Part shown: positions 53,198 through 61,662 of the stretch, one piece after another
How the letters are laid out: every line of letters starts with the position of its first letter
Numbering within the stretch: position 1 is the stretch's first letter
Source: JAJDXO01 sp965221855
GTDB lineage: Bacteria; Pseudomonadota; Alphaproteobacteria; Rhodospirillales; UBA2165
Direction of reading: 5' to 3'
Length of the DNA: 64,000 bases
Assembly (NCBI GenBank): GCA_965221855.1
Contig: CBDCSV010000007.1
Coordinates: forward strand, 124,001 to 188,000
Position numbers and translations under genes: made by a program
Notes under the pieces: model-generated
Seen by the model: only the letters and a program-made list of their open reading frames with translations
The model's database searches: none
What the model was told of the DNA's origin: nothing

Positions 53198-54112
53198 ATG
53201 CGAACTCTTGCCCTGGCCTTTCTCGGCCTGCTCGCCGCCCAGCCGGCCGGCGCCGAGACCATGACCATTTCCCAGGGCGGCGCCAAGGCCGTCACCGGGA
53301 ATCTGAGCCGCTGCGGCGGCCGGCCCGTCCGCGTGGGCGAGATCACGGCGGGCGGCAAGAAAATCCGGGTGCCCGCGGACACCGCGTTGACGACCGGGCC
53401 GCGGGGGACGGATTTGTACAATCGCTGCACCGGCGTGACCCCGCGGAACATCTCCGAGGTCGACGTTGACCGCGTGCCCGTCACCGAGGTCGACGCGGAC
53501 GGCGAGGTGATCAGCGGCCTCATCTTCGCCGACAACTATTTCGAGCTGTTCGTCAACGGCAAGCTGATCGCCGTCGATCCCAACGCGTTCACCCCGTTCA
53601 ATTCGGTGATCGTCCGGTTCCGGGCCAAGCGGCCGGTGACCTATGCCTTCCGGCTGGTCGATTGGGAGGAGAATCTGGGGCTCGGAACCGAGGCCGGTCG
53701 GGGGAGCCGTTTCCACCCCGGGGACGGCGGGCTCGCGGCCAGTTTCAGCGACGGCACCCGCACCGACGGAAGCTGGAAGGCCCGGGCCTACTACATCGCC
53801 CCCATTGCCGACCGCCGGACCGCCGAGAAACTGGCCGACCGCAACAGCGCCGCCGTCGACTGGCGCCGGCAGCGCTGCGGCACCGACTGCTTCGCCGTTC
53901 ATTTCGACGTGCCGGCCGGCTGGATGAGTCCGGCCTTCGACGACGGCGGCTGGCGGGCCGCCACGGTGTTCACCAACGAGACCGTCGGCGTGCGCGGCAA
54001 GCCCAGCTACACCAACTTCGAAGACCAGTTCATCGGATCCGGCGCCAAGTTCATCTGGTCGCGAAGCCTGGTGCTCGACAACCACGTCCTGGTCCGCAAG
54101 ACGGCGCTCTAG
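53198..54112 (+). CDS. Secreted hypothetical protein, IS630 at its stop codon
   Basis: A 304-aa protein with a signal peptide MRTLALAFLGLLAAQPAGAE. The mature part has four cysteines (LSRCGG, YNRCTG, RCGTDC) and a C-terminal WMSPAFDDGGWRAATVF segment resembling galactose-binding-like folds of oxidases. It may be a periplasmic substrate-binding or cell-surface protein; no family is firmly assigned. The TAG stop at 54110-54112 supplies the TA target of the IS630 element, and the frame stays intact. Confidence 0.7.
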   Translation: MRTLALAFLGLLAAQPAGAETMTISQGGAKAVTGNLSRCGGRPVRVGEITAGGKKIRVPADTALTTGPRGTDLYNRCTGVTPRNISEVDVDRVPVTEVDADGEVISGLIFADNYFELFVNGKLIAVDPNAFTPFNSVIVRFRAKRPVTYAFRLVDWEENLGLGTEAGRGSRFHPGDGGLAASFSDGTRTDGSWKARAYYIAPIADRRTAEKLADRNSAAVDWRRQRCGTDCFAVHFDVPAGWMSPAFDDGGWRAATVFTNETVGVRGKPSYTNFEDQFIGSGAKFIWSRSLVLDNHVLVRKTAL

Positions 54113-54118
54113 AGCGTT

Positions 54119-54735
54119 TCATATTTTGACGGAAGCGTATCCTGCGTTTTTGAAGTAGTTGGCGCATTGCTGTGGCTCGATGGTGTCGATGAGGCTCCCG
54201 AGATGGCGCCATAAGTCGTCGATCTCCCGCTTCTGGGCGTTTCTCATCCAGTGCTTGATTTGGGCAAAGGTCTGCTCGATGGGATTGAGGTCGGGGGAAT
54301 ATTTGGGCAGGAGCCACAGCTTGGCTCCGGCGGCACGGATGGCGTTTCGCACGGCTTTTGACTTGTGGCTGCCGAGATTGTCCATGATGACGATGTCGCC
54401 GGGCACCAGGGTCGGCACGAGCAGCTGCTCGACGTAGGCGCGGAAGCACACGCCATTGATGGGGCCGTCGAAGACGCAGGGCGCGGTGAACCGGTCGCAG
54501 CGCAGCGCGCCGATGAAGGTCAGGGTGTGCCACCGCCCATGGGGGGCAAAGCCGCGGACCCGCTCCCCTTTCGGCCCCCAGCCGCGCAGCGGGGCCATAT
54601 TGGTCCGGATCCAGGTTTCATCAATGAATACCAGCCGTTCGGGATCAAGCTTTGCCTGCCACGCCTTCCAGCGCCTGCGATGGCGGGCGATGTCCGCGCG
54701 CGCCCGTTCAACGGCGAACAGGGTTTTTTTTAAAG
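54119..54735 (-). CDS. IS630 transposase, ORF2 (catalytic part)
   Basis: The second frame carries the DDE core: RLVFIDETWIRTNMAPLRGW, PGDIVIMDNLGSHKSKAVRN and LPKYSPDLNPIEQTFAQIKH. It is entered from ORF1 by frameshift at the run TTTAAAAAAAAC (minus strand, near 54720-54735), giving RFKK then TLFAVERARADI. It is not expected to start independently. Confidence 0.88.
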
Positions 54736-55106
54736 CGCAGCCCTTCACGGCGCAGAAACAGCCATACCGTGCTGTGGGATACCCTGACACCCCGAGCGGC
54801 CAACTCGTCTCTCAACCGATGCAGCGTCAGATGCGGCTCCTGGTCGATCCGGCCGACAATGAACTCCCGATGGGGCTCAAGAACCCGGCGGCGGTGACCG
54901 CCCATCTTGCCGGGCGCAACACTCCCCGTCCGCCGGTAGCGCTGCGACCACTTAACCACGCTCGAAACCGCAACCCCAAACCGAGCCGCTACAGCGCGGC
55001 AACTCTCCCCCGCCAAAACCGCCAAAACAACACGCTCTCGCAAATCAATCGAATAAGGTCTCGCCATGAATGCTGGCCTCCTTGCCCAGCATCCATCTTG
55101 AATCAT
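54708..55106 (-). CDS. IS630 transposase, ORF1 (DNA-binding part)
   Basis: A 132-codon frame with the helix-turn-helix region YSIDLRERVVLAVLAGESCR, AVAARFGVAVSSVVKWSQRY, and LHRLRDELAARGVRVSHSTV. A likely start is the ATG giving MARPYSIDLRERV (residue 14). It ends just after the A8 run, as in IS630 elements that use programmed frameshifting. Confidence 0.85.
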   Translation of the reverse strand: MIQDGCWARRPAFMARPYSIDLRERVVLAVLAGESCRAVAARFGVAVSSVVKWSQRYRRTGSVAPGKMGGHRRRVLEPHREFIVGRIDQEPHLTLHRLRDELAARGVRVSHSTVWLFLRREGLRFKKNPVRR

Positions 55107-55161
55107 GGTTCGCCCATACTTGGGAATCCCTAAAATGATTCAATCAATCTCAAATACGCTC

Positions 55162-55409
55162 TAGAGTGTGGTTCCATTGAGAAGCGCCTCCGGCGTTTTG
55201 GAAGCCGTTTGCGCAACCCCCTCACCTTGACCCTCTCCCCCTCAAGAAGGGGGAGAGGGGACTACTCTCAAACCCTCGCCCCCTTCAGGGGGAGAGGGAT
55301 GCGAAGATAAGGTCATTCCCCTCCGGGGATTGACCGACTTTGCGAAGCGGCAGCCGAGCCTAGCCGAAGCCGGGTGAGGGGGATTGTCGCGTCACCCCGC
55401 CCCGTTCTC
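55162..55409. repeat. Hairpin repeats between IS630 and the CorC gene
   Basis: At 55215-55382, CCCTCACC and CCCTCTCCCC arms face GGGGGAGAGGGG twice, ending GGGTGAGGGGG. No gene is present. It could terminate the minus-strand gene that follows. Confidence 0.7.
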
Positions 55410-56690
55410 TCATTGGCCCTCGCCCTCGTCGGCATCCGGCGGCGGGGGCGTCACCCGGACGGCGGTGATCTGGTGGCGCAGGCGGCGCAGGATCTCGAAG
55501 CGGAACCCGAAGAACATGAAGGTCTGGCCCACCTCCGGGATGCGCCGGGATTCGTGGAGGATCAATCCGGCGAGCGTCGCGGCTTCCTCGTCCGGCAGAT
55601 TCCATTCCAGCGCCCGGTTGAGGTCGCGGATGGTGAACTGGCCGTCGACGATGTAGGAGCCGTCCCCCTGGGGTCTCAGTCCCGGCACGCTGATGTCGTG
55701 CTCGTCGGAGATGTCGCCGACGATTTCCTCCAGGATGTCCTCGAGGGTCACGACGCCGAGCAGACTCCCGTACTCGTCGACCACCAGGGCAAAGTGTTCG
55801 TGGCGTTCGCGGAACGCCTGAAGCTGGTCGAGGAGCCGGGTGGTCTCGGGCACGAACCACGGATCGGCGGCGATCGCCTTGATGTCCATGTCCGCTTCGC
55901 GCTCCGGCGCGGCGCGGATGGCGCGCAGCAGTTCCTTGGCGTGCAGGACGCCGACGATGTTGTCGGTGTCCTCGCGCCACAGCGGCAGGCGGGTATAAGG
56001 ACTGTCCAGCGCCTGGTCGACGATGTCGCCGGGCGGGTCGTCGGCATTGATCATCGAGACGGTCTTGCGGTGGACCATGATCTCGCCCACCTCCACCTCC
56101 GAGAGATCGAGCACGCTTCTGAGCATGGCGCGCTCATGCCCGATAACTTCCCCCTCGCCCCGGTGCAGGTCGATGACGCCGCGCAGCATCTCGGTCCTGG
56201 AGAAGAACGATTCGTCGGGGCTGAGTTTGACCCCGAATACCCGCAGGGTGACCCGGACGATGGCCTGCGCCGCGTTGGAGAACGGCGCCAGGAGGACGAC
56301 GACGAGCCGGATCACCGGCGCGATGACGATCGCCATGCGGTCGGCGTTGTGGAGGGCGTAGGTCTTGGGCAGGATTTCCGCGAACAGCACCACCAGCGCG
56401 GTCATGATCAGCGTCGCATAGGCGATGCCCGCATCGCCGAAGAAGACGAGAAACGCCGACGTGGCGAGGGCCGAGGCCAGGATGTTGACCAGGTTGTTGC
56501 CGATCAGGATGGCGCCGAGCAGGCGTCCTTTCTGCTCGATCAGCCGGTTGACCAGCCGCGCCCGGCGGTTTCCCTGGCTCTCCAGGTGATGCATGAGGGC
56601 GCGCGAGGCGCCGGTCAGCGCGGTCTCCGATCCGGAGAAGAACGCCGACAGGACAAGGAGCACAGCGATGGCGATGATCAGGGTCACCAT
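55410..56690 (-). CDS. CNNM/CorC (HlyC-type) family transporter-associated protein
   Basis: A 426-aa membrane protein. A DUF21/CNNM N-terminal domain with three or four membrane segments (MVTLIIAIAVLLVLSAFFSG, AILIGNNLVNILASALATSA, AYATLIMTALVVLFAEILPK) is followed by a CBS pair (from VGEIMVHRKTVSMI) and a CorC_HlyC domain (GQFTIRDLNRALEWNLP). Such proteins take part in magnesium or cobalt export. The hemolysin name is historical. It is the first of three minus-strand genes with aroB and aroK, 42 bases after aroB. Confidence 0.9.
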   Translation of the reverse strand: MVTLIIAIAVLLVLSAFFSGSETALTGASRALMHHLESQGNRRARLVNRLIEQKGRLLGAILIGNNLVNILASALATSAFLVFFGDAGIAYATLIMTALVVLFAEILPKTYALHNADRMAIVIAPVIRLVVVLLAPFSNAAQAIVRVTLRVFGVKLSPDESFFSRTEMLRGVIDLHRGEGEVIGHERAMLRSVLDLSEVEVGEIMVHRKTVSMINADDPPGDIVDQALDSPYTRLPLWREDTDNIVGVLHAKELLRAIRAAPEREADMDIKAIAADPWFVPETTRLLDQLQAFRERHEHFALVVDEYGSLLGVVTLEDILEEIVGDISDEHDISVPGLRPQGDGSYIVDGQFTIRDLNRALEWNLPDEEAATLAGLILHESRRIPEVGQTFMFFGFRFEILRRLRHQITAVRVTPPPPDADEGEGQ

Positions 56691-56732
56691 GGGTCAATCC
56701 ACTTGGTTGATGTCATTGAGGTGGGAGGGCAT

Positions 56733-57860
56733 TTAGGCGGCGACGGCCTCGCTGACCACGCCCAGGACGTCTTCGGGGGTGACGTCCGCGGCAATGAAGG
56801 CCTGTCCGATTCCCCGGGTGAGGATGAAGGTCAGCTTGCCGTCGGTCGCCTTCTTGTCGCCCGCCATATGGGCGAGCAGGGCCTCGGCGTCCCAGCGCAT
56901 GCCCTTGACGTAACCGGGTCCCACCGGGAGCCCGGCTTGGACGAAATGCGCCTTCACCCGTTCGGCATCCTGGCCCGGACACAAGCCCAGCCGGTGGGAG
57001 AGTTCGAACGCCATGATCATGCCGATGGCGACCGCCTCGCCGTGCAGCAGGGAAGAGCTGAAGCCGGTTTCCGATTCCAGGGCATGGCCGAACGTGTGAC
57101 CGAAGTTGAGCAGGGCGCGCCGGCCCTGCTCGGTCTCGTCTTCCGCGACCACTTCGGCCTTGATGGCGCAGCTCCGCCGCACCGCCTCCCGGCGGACGGC
57201 GGGATCGCCGGAGACCGCGGCGGCGCCGTTCCGCTCGCACCAGTCGAAGAACGCCGGGTCGGAGATCAGGCCGTGTTTGACGATCTCGGCGTAACCGGCA
57301 ATGACCTCCCGGTGGGGCAGCGTGGCCAGGGTGTCGATGTCGGCGAGCACGAGGCGGGGCTGGTGGAAGGCGCCGATCATGTTTTTGGCGTGGCGGCTGT
57401 TGATCGCCGTCTTGCCGCCGACGGAACTGTCCACCTGGGCGAGCAGCGACGTCGGGACCTGGATGAAATCGATGCCGCGGAGCGCGGTCGCCGCGGCGAA
57501 ACCGGCGAGATCGCCGACGATGCCGCCGCCGAGCGCGACCAGCGCCGTCTTGCGGTCGATCCGCTCATCGAACAGTTGCTCCATGACGTCTTCGAGCCGG
57601 GCGAAGGTCTTGGATTGCTCCCCCGCCGGAACCGTGATTGCCGACGTGCGGATGCCCTCGGCCTCGAGACCGTCCGCAAGCCGGGAGAGATAGAGGGGGC
57701 CGACGTTTTCATCGGTGACGATGACCGCCCGCGGCCCGCGGAGCAGGGGCTTCATCAGGGCGCCGGCGCGGGACAGCAGGCCCTGGCCGATGACGAGGTC
57801 ATAGCCGCGCCGGCCGAGATCCAGTCTCAGCCTATCCGGTTCAGCCGTTGGCTCGGTCAT
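56733..57860 (-). CDS. aroB: 3-dehydroquinate synthase
   Basis: A 375-aa enzyme of the shikimate pathway. It shows VTDENVGPLYLSRL, ALGGGIVGDLAGFAAATALR, RGIDFIQVPTSLLAQVDSSV, GGKTAINSRHAKNMIGAFHQ, AEIVKHGLI and NFGHTFGHALE, which carry the NAD-binding glycines and metal-binding E/H/H. It converts DAHP to 3-dehydroquinate. It overlaps the aroK end by 20 bases, so the two are translated together. Confidence 0.96.
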   Translation of the reverse strand: MTEPTAEPDRLRLDLGRRGYDLVIGQGLLSRAGALMKPLLRGPRAVIVTDENVGPLYLSRLADGLEAEGIRTSAITVPAGEQSKTFARLEDVMEQLFDERIDRKTALVALGGGIVGDLAGFAAATALRGIDFIQVPTSLLAQVDSSVGGKTAINSRHAKNMIGAFHQPRLVLADIDTLATLPHREVIAGYAEIVKHGLISDPAFFDWCERNGAAAVSGDPAVRREAVRRSCAIKAEVVAEDETEQGRRALLNFGHTFGHALESETGFSSSLLHGEAVAIGMIMAFELSHRLGLCPGQDAERVKAHFVQAGLPVGPGYVKGMRWDAEALLAHMAGDKKATDGKLTFILTRGIGQAFIAADVTPEDVLGVVSEAVAA

Positions 57861-58368
57861 GGTGCGCCTTGAACTCCTCGAGTACCCGGCCGGTGGTCAT
57901 GTCGGCGGGTTCCTCGCGTACGTCGACGATAATATCCGCTTCGCCGTAGATGGGATAGCGCTGGTCGATCAGCGATTGCAATGTTTCCCGCGGGTCGCCC
58001 CGTTTCAAGAGCGGCCGGTTGTCGCGCCGGCGGGTGCGTCTGAGCAGCAGTTCGAGATCGGCCCGCAGCCAGATGACGGTCCCTTTCGCCGAGAGATTCC
58101 TGCGCGTCTCCTCGTTCATGAAGGCGCCGCCGCCGGTAGCCATGACCGCCGGCTCCCCCTCCAGCAGCCGGGCGATCACCCGCCGCTCGCCGTCCCGGAA
58201 ATAGGCCTCGCCGTGTTCCTCGAAGATATCCTCTATGGAACAGCCGGCGGCGAGTTCGATTTCGTCATCGGTGTCGATGAACGGCATTTCCAACTTGGCG
58301 GCGAGCCGCCTGCCGACATTGGATTTGCCGGCGCCCATCAGGCCGATCAGGATGATGAACCGGTCCAT
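57841..58368 (-). CDS. aroK: Shikimate kinase
   Basis: A 175-aa kinase with Walker A GLMGAGKSNVG, substrate-binding IDTDDEIE and the GEAYFRDGE and ATGGGAFM motifs, and the LID region RRRDNRPLL. It phosphorylates shikimate for aromatic amino acid synthesis. The ATG at 58368 gives the usual family length; a longer frame to 58461 exists but lacks similarity. It comes first in the aroK-aroB-corC order. Confidence 0.94.
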   Translation of the reverse strand: MDRFIILIGLMGAGKSNVGRRLAAKLEMPFIDTDDEIELAAGCSIEDIFEEHGEAYFRDGERRVIARLLEGEPAVMATGGGAFMNEETRRNLSAKGTVIWLRADLELLLRRTRRRDNRPLLKRGDPRETLQSLIDQRYPIYGEADIIVDVREEPADMTTGRVLEEFKAHHDRANG

Positions 58369-58541
58369 GACGGCGCTAATCGCCGGCTCCCTCCGGGAGG
58401 CGCCGTTGAAAGCCCATGGGTGAGGCGGTAGACTGCCGAAAAATCGCCATAATCCGTCCATAGTATATCCGGGAACTCAGTCGTCAAAGTGGTTGATCAT
58501 TGGATGATCCGCATTCGTCCCGCGCACCGAGTCAAGACGTC

Positions 58542-58694
58542 ATGGTCCCGCTGATGCGCGGTCTGCCGGCTATGTTGCTGATTGTCGTGGCGTTGGTGAT
58601 TGCCGGCGCCGCGGTGTTCCTCGTGACGTGGGATATCCCCGCGCCGACGGCGCCGGTGGAGAAGGTGATACCGAATGAACGATTCCCCCGCTAG
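58542..58694 (+). CDS. Small single-pass membrane protein
   Basis: About 50 aa: PLMRGLPAMLLIVVALVIAG then AAVFLVTWDIPAPTAPVEKV and a polar end. One membrane segment and a conserved-looking WDIPAP tail. It overlaps the next gene by 20 bases. The start is uncertain (TTG at 58500 or ATG at 58542). Small proteins of this kind occur upstream of the same periplasmic protein in related bacteria, from general recollection. Confidence 0.6.
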   Translation: MVPLMRGLPAMLLIVVALVIAGAAVFLVTWDIPAPTAPVEKVIPNERFPR

Positions 58695-60528
58695 ACGCCG
58701 CCTGCCGGCGCTCGCGCTGGCCGTGGCCGCCGGTGTGGCCATAAGCGTGGCGGCCGCGCCCGTCCTTGCCCAGCAGGGCCCCCGGTCGCTGGCGCCGACT
58801 ACCCTCGCGCCGCCGGCCACCCTCGCGCCGCCGGCCGCGGCCGACCCGGCGCCGGACCAAAACGATCCTCCGCGCCCGGACCAGGCGCCCGATCCGGCGG
58901 CCACGCGGCCCGGCGGACCCGCGCCCGTCCGGATCGAGGTCGACCAGCTCGGGCGAATCAGTCCCGATTCGGTGGGCGCGCTGACCGCCGGAGAGGGAGG
59001 ATTCGGCATCGATATGTGGGCCGGGACCGGCCGCCGGGTGATTGAAACCCTGTTGCCGCGTCTGCCGGTCCGGACCACGTCCCGCGCCATGCGGGACCTG
59101 ATGCGGCGGCTGCTGCTGAGTACCGCCACCGCACCGCCGGGCGGGGAAAATGCCGGGGGACTGGTGGCCATGCGTCTCGATGCCCTGGCGGCGCTCGGCG
59201 ATGTCGCCGGGGTCGATGCCCTGATAAGGGCCGCGCCGTCCCGGGGGATCAGCGAGGACCTGTTGCGCGCCGAGGCCGACCTTTTGTTCGTCACCAACGA
59301 CAACGCACGGGCCTGTCCGCTGGTGGCGGGCCAGATCAAGGATGACGTGAGCACCTATTGGCAAAAGGCGTTCATCTTCTGCCAATCGCTCGCCGGCGAG
59401 CACGCCAAGGCGTCCCTTGGGGTCAGCCTGCTCCGCGAGGAGGGCGAGGAAGACCCGGTCTTTTTCGGGCTGATCGACCGCCTGTCGGGGGTCGAGAAGT
59501 TCGAGATCGAGAGCCTGTCCAACCCGACGCCGCTGCATTTCGCCATGGTCCGGGCGTCGCGCGCCCGGCTGCCGTTGGACGTGATTTCATCCGACAACCC
59601 GTCGGTGCTGCGCACCGTCGCGACCAGCCCCAATGCCCGGCCCGAACTCCGCATCGATGCCGCCGAACGGGCGGAAAACATCGGCGCGCTCCGGACCGAC
59701 GTGCTGCGCCAGCTCTATGCCGGCGTCACGTTCTCCGAGGATGCCCTCGACAATCCGCTGACCCGGGCCGCGGGAGACCGCTCGCCGCTCAGCCGCGCGC
59801 TCCTGTACCGGAAGGCGCTGGTGGAAAGCGTGCCCACGGCCCTCGCCGAGGTGCTGAACCGGGCCTTCGGGCTGGCCCGCGAGGGGGGCAGATTCATGGC
59901 CGCGGCGCGGGCCTATTCGGGGATTCTCGGCAACTTGAACCCGACACAGGATTTGGCGTGGTTCGCGCCGAGCGCGGTGCGGGCGGCCATTGCCGCGGGC
60001 GATGCGGACACGGCGGGGCGCTGGCTCGCCGTTTTGCGGTCGGGCGCGGTGCTGAACGAGGAGGCCGCCCTCGAGCGCGACCGGCTGATGCCCCTGCTCA
60101 GGCTTGCCGGCCTGTCCGAGGAGGGGGGCATAGACGAACAGGCGCTTCGCCGCTGGGCCGAGGATGCCGCGTCGGCGGACGGCGGCGCCGGCGGGCAGCC
60201 GGCCCGGCGCGCATCGCTGCTGTTCAACATCCTGGAATCCCTCGGTGACGAAGTGCCGCCGGAATTGTGGGCCGGGCTGCTGGCCGGGCCGCCCCGGGCA
60301 ACCGTCCTGATGCCCCGGGCGGCAATCTGGCGGACCCTCGGCGACGCGTCGAAAAACGGCAGGACCGGCGAAACCGTCCTGCTGGCATTGCTGACCCTGG
60401 GCGAGGCGGGACCGGCGGAGGCCGACCCGATCGTCCTGGGCCGGGTGCTGTCGAGCCTGCGGCGGGCCGGACTGAAAGCGGATGCAAGGGCGATCGCCCT
60501 CGAGGCGGCGGTCGCGGCGGGCATATGA
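58675..60528 (+). CDS. Periplasmic helical-repeat protein
   Basis: A 617-aa protein with a signal peptide (LALAVAAGVAISVAAAPVLA), a low-complexity Pro/Ala stretch with a repeated LAPPATLAPPA unit, and about 500 residues of Ala/Leu-rich helical hairpins that look like TPR-like repeats. Some databases label such proteins antifreeze polyproteins, which is a composition artefact. GAAGG precedes the ATG. Its stop overlaps the xerD start by ATGA. Confidence 0.7.
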   Translation: MNDSPARRRLPALALAVAAGVAISVAAAPVLAQQGPRSLAPTTLAPPATLAPPAAADPAPDQNDPPRPDQAPDPAATRPGGPAPVRIEVDQLGRISPDSVGALTAGEGGFGIDMWAGTGRRVIETLLPRLPVRTTSRAMRDLMRRLLLSTATAPPGGENAGGLVAMRLDALAALGDVAGVDALIRAAPSRGISEDLLRAEADLLFVTNDNARACPLVAGQIKDDVSTYWQKAFIFCQSLAGEHAKASLGVSLLREEGEEDPVFFGLIDRLSGVEKFEIESLSNPTPLHFAMVRASRARLPLDVISSDNPSVLRTVATSPNARPELRIDAAERAENIGALRTDVLRQLYAGVTFSEDALDNPLTRAAGDRSPLSRALLYRKALVESVPTALAEVLNRAFGLAREGGRFMAAARAYSGILGNLNPTQDLAWFAPSAVRAAIAAGDADTAGRWLAVLRSGAVLNEEAALERDRLMPLLRLAGLSEEGGIDEQALRRWAEDAASADGGAGGQPARRASLLFNILESLGDEVPPELWAGLLAGPPRATVLMPRAAIWRTLGDASKNGRTGETVLLALLTLGEAGPAEADPIVLGRVLSSLRRAGLKADARAIALEAAVAAGI

Positions 60529-61472
60529 GCCGGCCGCTGGGCGCGGCCACAAAGCCGCCCGCGTCGCGCGAGGTCGACGCTTTCCTTGAAATGATGGCCG
60601 CGGAACGGGGGGCGGCGGCCAACACCATCGCCTCCTACAAGATCGATCTCGCGGACTTCGCGGGCTTCACGGCCCGGCGCGAACGGCGGATCGAGGCGGC
60701 GGACGCGCGGCTGATCCGCGACTATTTGAGCTGGCTCAGGAAAAAGGGGCGCTCCGCCCGCACGGCATCCAGGCGGCTTTCGTCATTGCGCCAGTTCTTC
60801 CGTTTCCTTCATGCCGAACGCCTTCGGGACGACGATCCCTGTACCGGGATCGACAATCCCAGGCTTGGCCGGCCGTTGCCGAAATACCTGGCGGAAGAGG
60901 AGGTCGAACGGCTGCTGGCGGCGGCCCATGGGGCGGCCGGGGCGGACGGGCTGCGCCTGGCGGCGCTGGTCGAAATTCTCTATGCGACGGGCCTCCGCGT
61001 ATCGGAACTGGTCGGCCTGCCCATGGGCGCGCTGGCGGGGGACGGGCAAATGCTCACCGTCCGCGGCAAGGGCGGCAAGGAACGCATGGTCCCGCTCGGC
61101 GATCCGGCGCGCGAAGCCGTCGCCGCCTATCTGGCGGTTCGAAAGGAGCATCTGGGCAAGCGGCGGGAAAGCCGGTTTCTGTTTCCCGGCCCGGGCGCGG
61201 CCGGACACCTGTCGAGAGCGCATTTCTCCAATCTTCTCAAAGGTTTGGCCGCCGCCGCGGGGCTTGATCCGGGGCGCGTGTCGCCCCATGTGCTGCGTCA
61301 TTCCTTCGCTTCCCATTTGCTCGCCCACGGCGCGGACTTGCGTGTCCTGCAGCAGATGCTCGGCCATGCCGATATCTCGACCACCCAGATTTATACCCAT
61401 GTCCTGGATCAACGCCTGAAGTCCCTGGTCGGGCGCAGCCATCCCCTGGCGAAGGCTGCTTCGGCGGAGTAG
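60525..61472 (+). CDS. xerD: Site-specific tyrosine recombinase XerD
   Basis: A 315-aa recombinase. The SAM-like N-terminal domain (MMAAERGAAANTIASYKIDL) leads to the catalytic domain with ATGLRVSELVGL (R), SPHVLRHSFASHLLAHGADL (HxxR), LGHADISTTQIYTHV (H and catalytic Y). With XerC it resolves chromosome dimers at dif. The frame extends upstream within the previous gene, but the ATG at 60525 overlapping its stop is clearly right. Confidence 0.93.
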   Translation: MSRPLGAATKPPASREVDAFLEMMAAERGAAANTIASYKIDLADFAGFTARRERRIEAADARLIRDYLSWLRKKGRSARTASRRLSSLRQFFRFLHAERLRDDDPCTGIDNPRLGRPLPKYLAEEEVERLLAAAHGAAGADGLRLAALVEILYATGLRVSELVGLPMGALAGDGQMLTVRGKGGKERMVPLGDPAREAVAAYLAVRKEHLGKRRESRFLFPGPGAAGHLSRAHFSNLLKGLAAAAGLDPGRVSPHVLRHSFASHLLAHGADLRVLQQMLGHADISTTQIYTHVLDQRLKSLVGRSHPLAKAASAE

Positions 61473-61662
61473 GCCAGGGGGAGAGGCTGCAAAATTACCA
61501 CGGAGCACACGGAGATCACGGAACGGCTTCGAGTATAGATACTCCGTGTCCTCGGTGTTCTCCGTGGTGAATATCCTGGATGCCCCGCCACTTTGCCGGC
61601 TGGCCGGCAAAGCCGATCCAGTGGGCCGGGGCATGACGTTGTTGTGGGCGCGCTGGCGGCGG
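61473..61662. repeat. Inverted repeat block after xerD
   Basis: ACCACGGAGCACACGGAG (61489-61506) and its near-complement CTCCGTGTCCTC plus CTCCGTGGTGAA (61541-61571) form a long imperfect hairpin, a dispersed repeat type also seen at 50747-50777. It may act as a terminator for the two convergent genes. Confidence 0.65.

Larger units (their letters stand above)
54112..55161 (-). mobile_element. IS630-family element
   Basis: About 1050 bp between two TA dinucleotides (54110-54111 and 55162-55163), both in the context CTCTAGAG. The ends begin GAGCGT on each strand. The two overlapping transposase frames are joined by an A8 slippery run. TA duplication is the rule for this family. Confidence 0.85.

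Noticed and set aside
55374..57872. 832-codon plus-strand frame over aroB and the CorC gene
   Set aside because: It is antisense to two clearly recognised genes and has Asp/Gly/His-rich, motif-free content.
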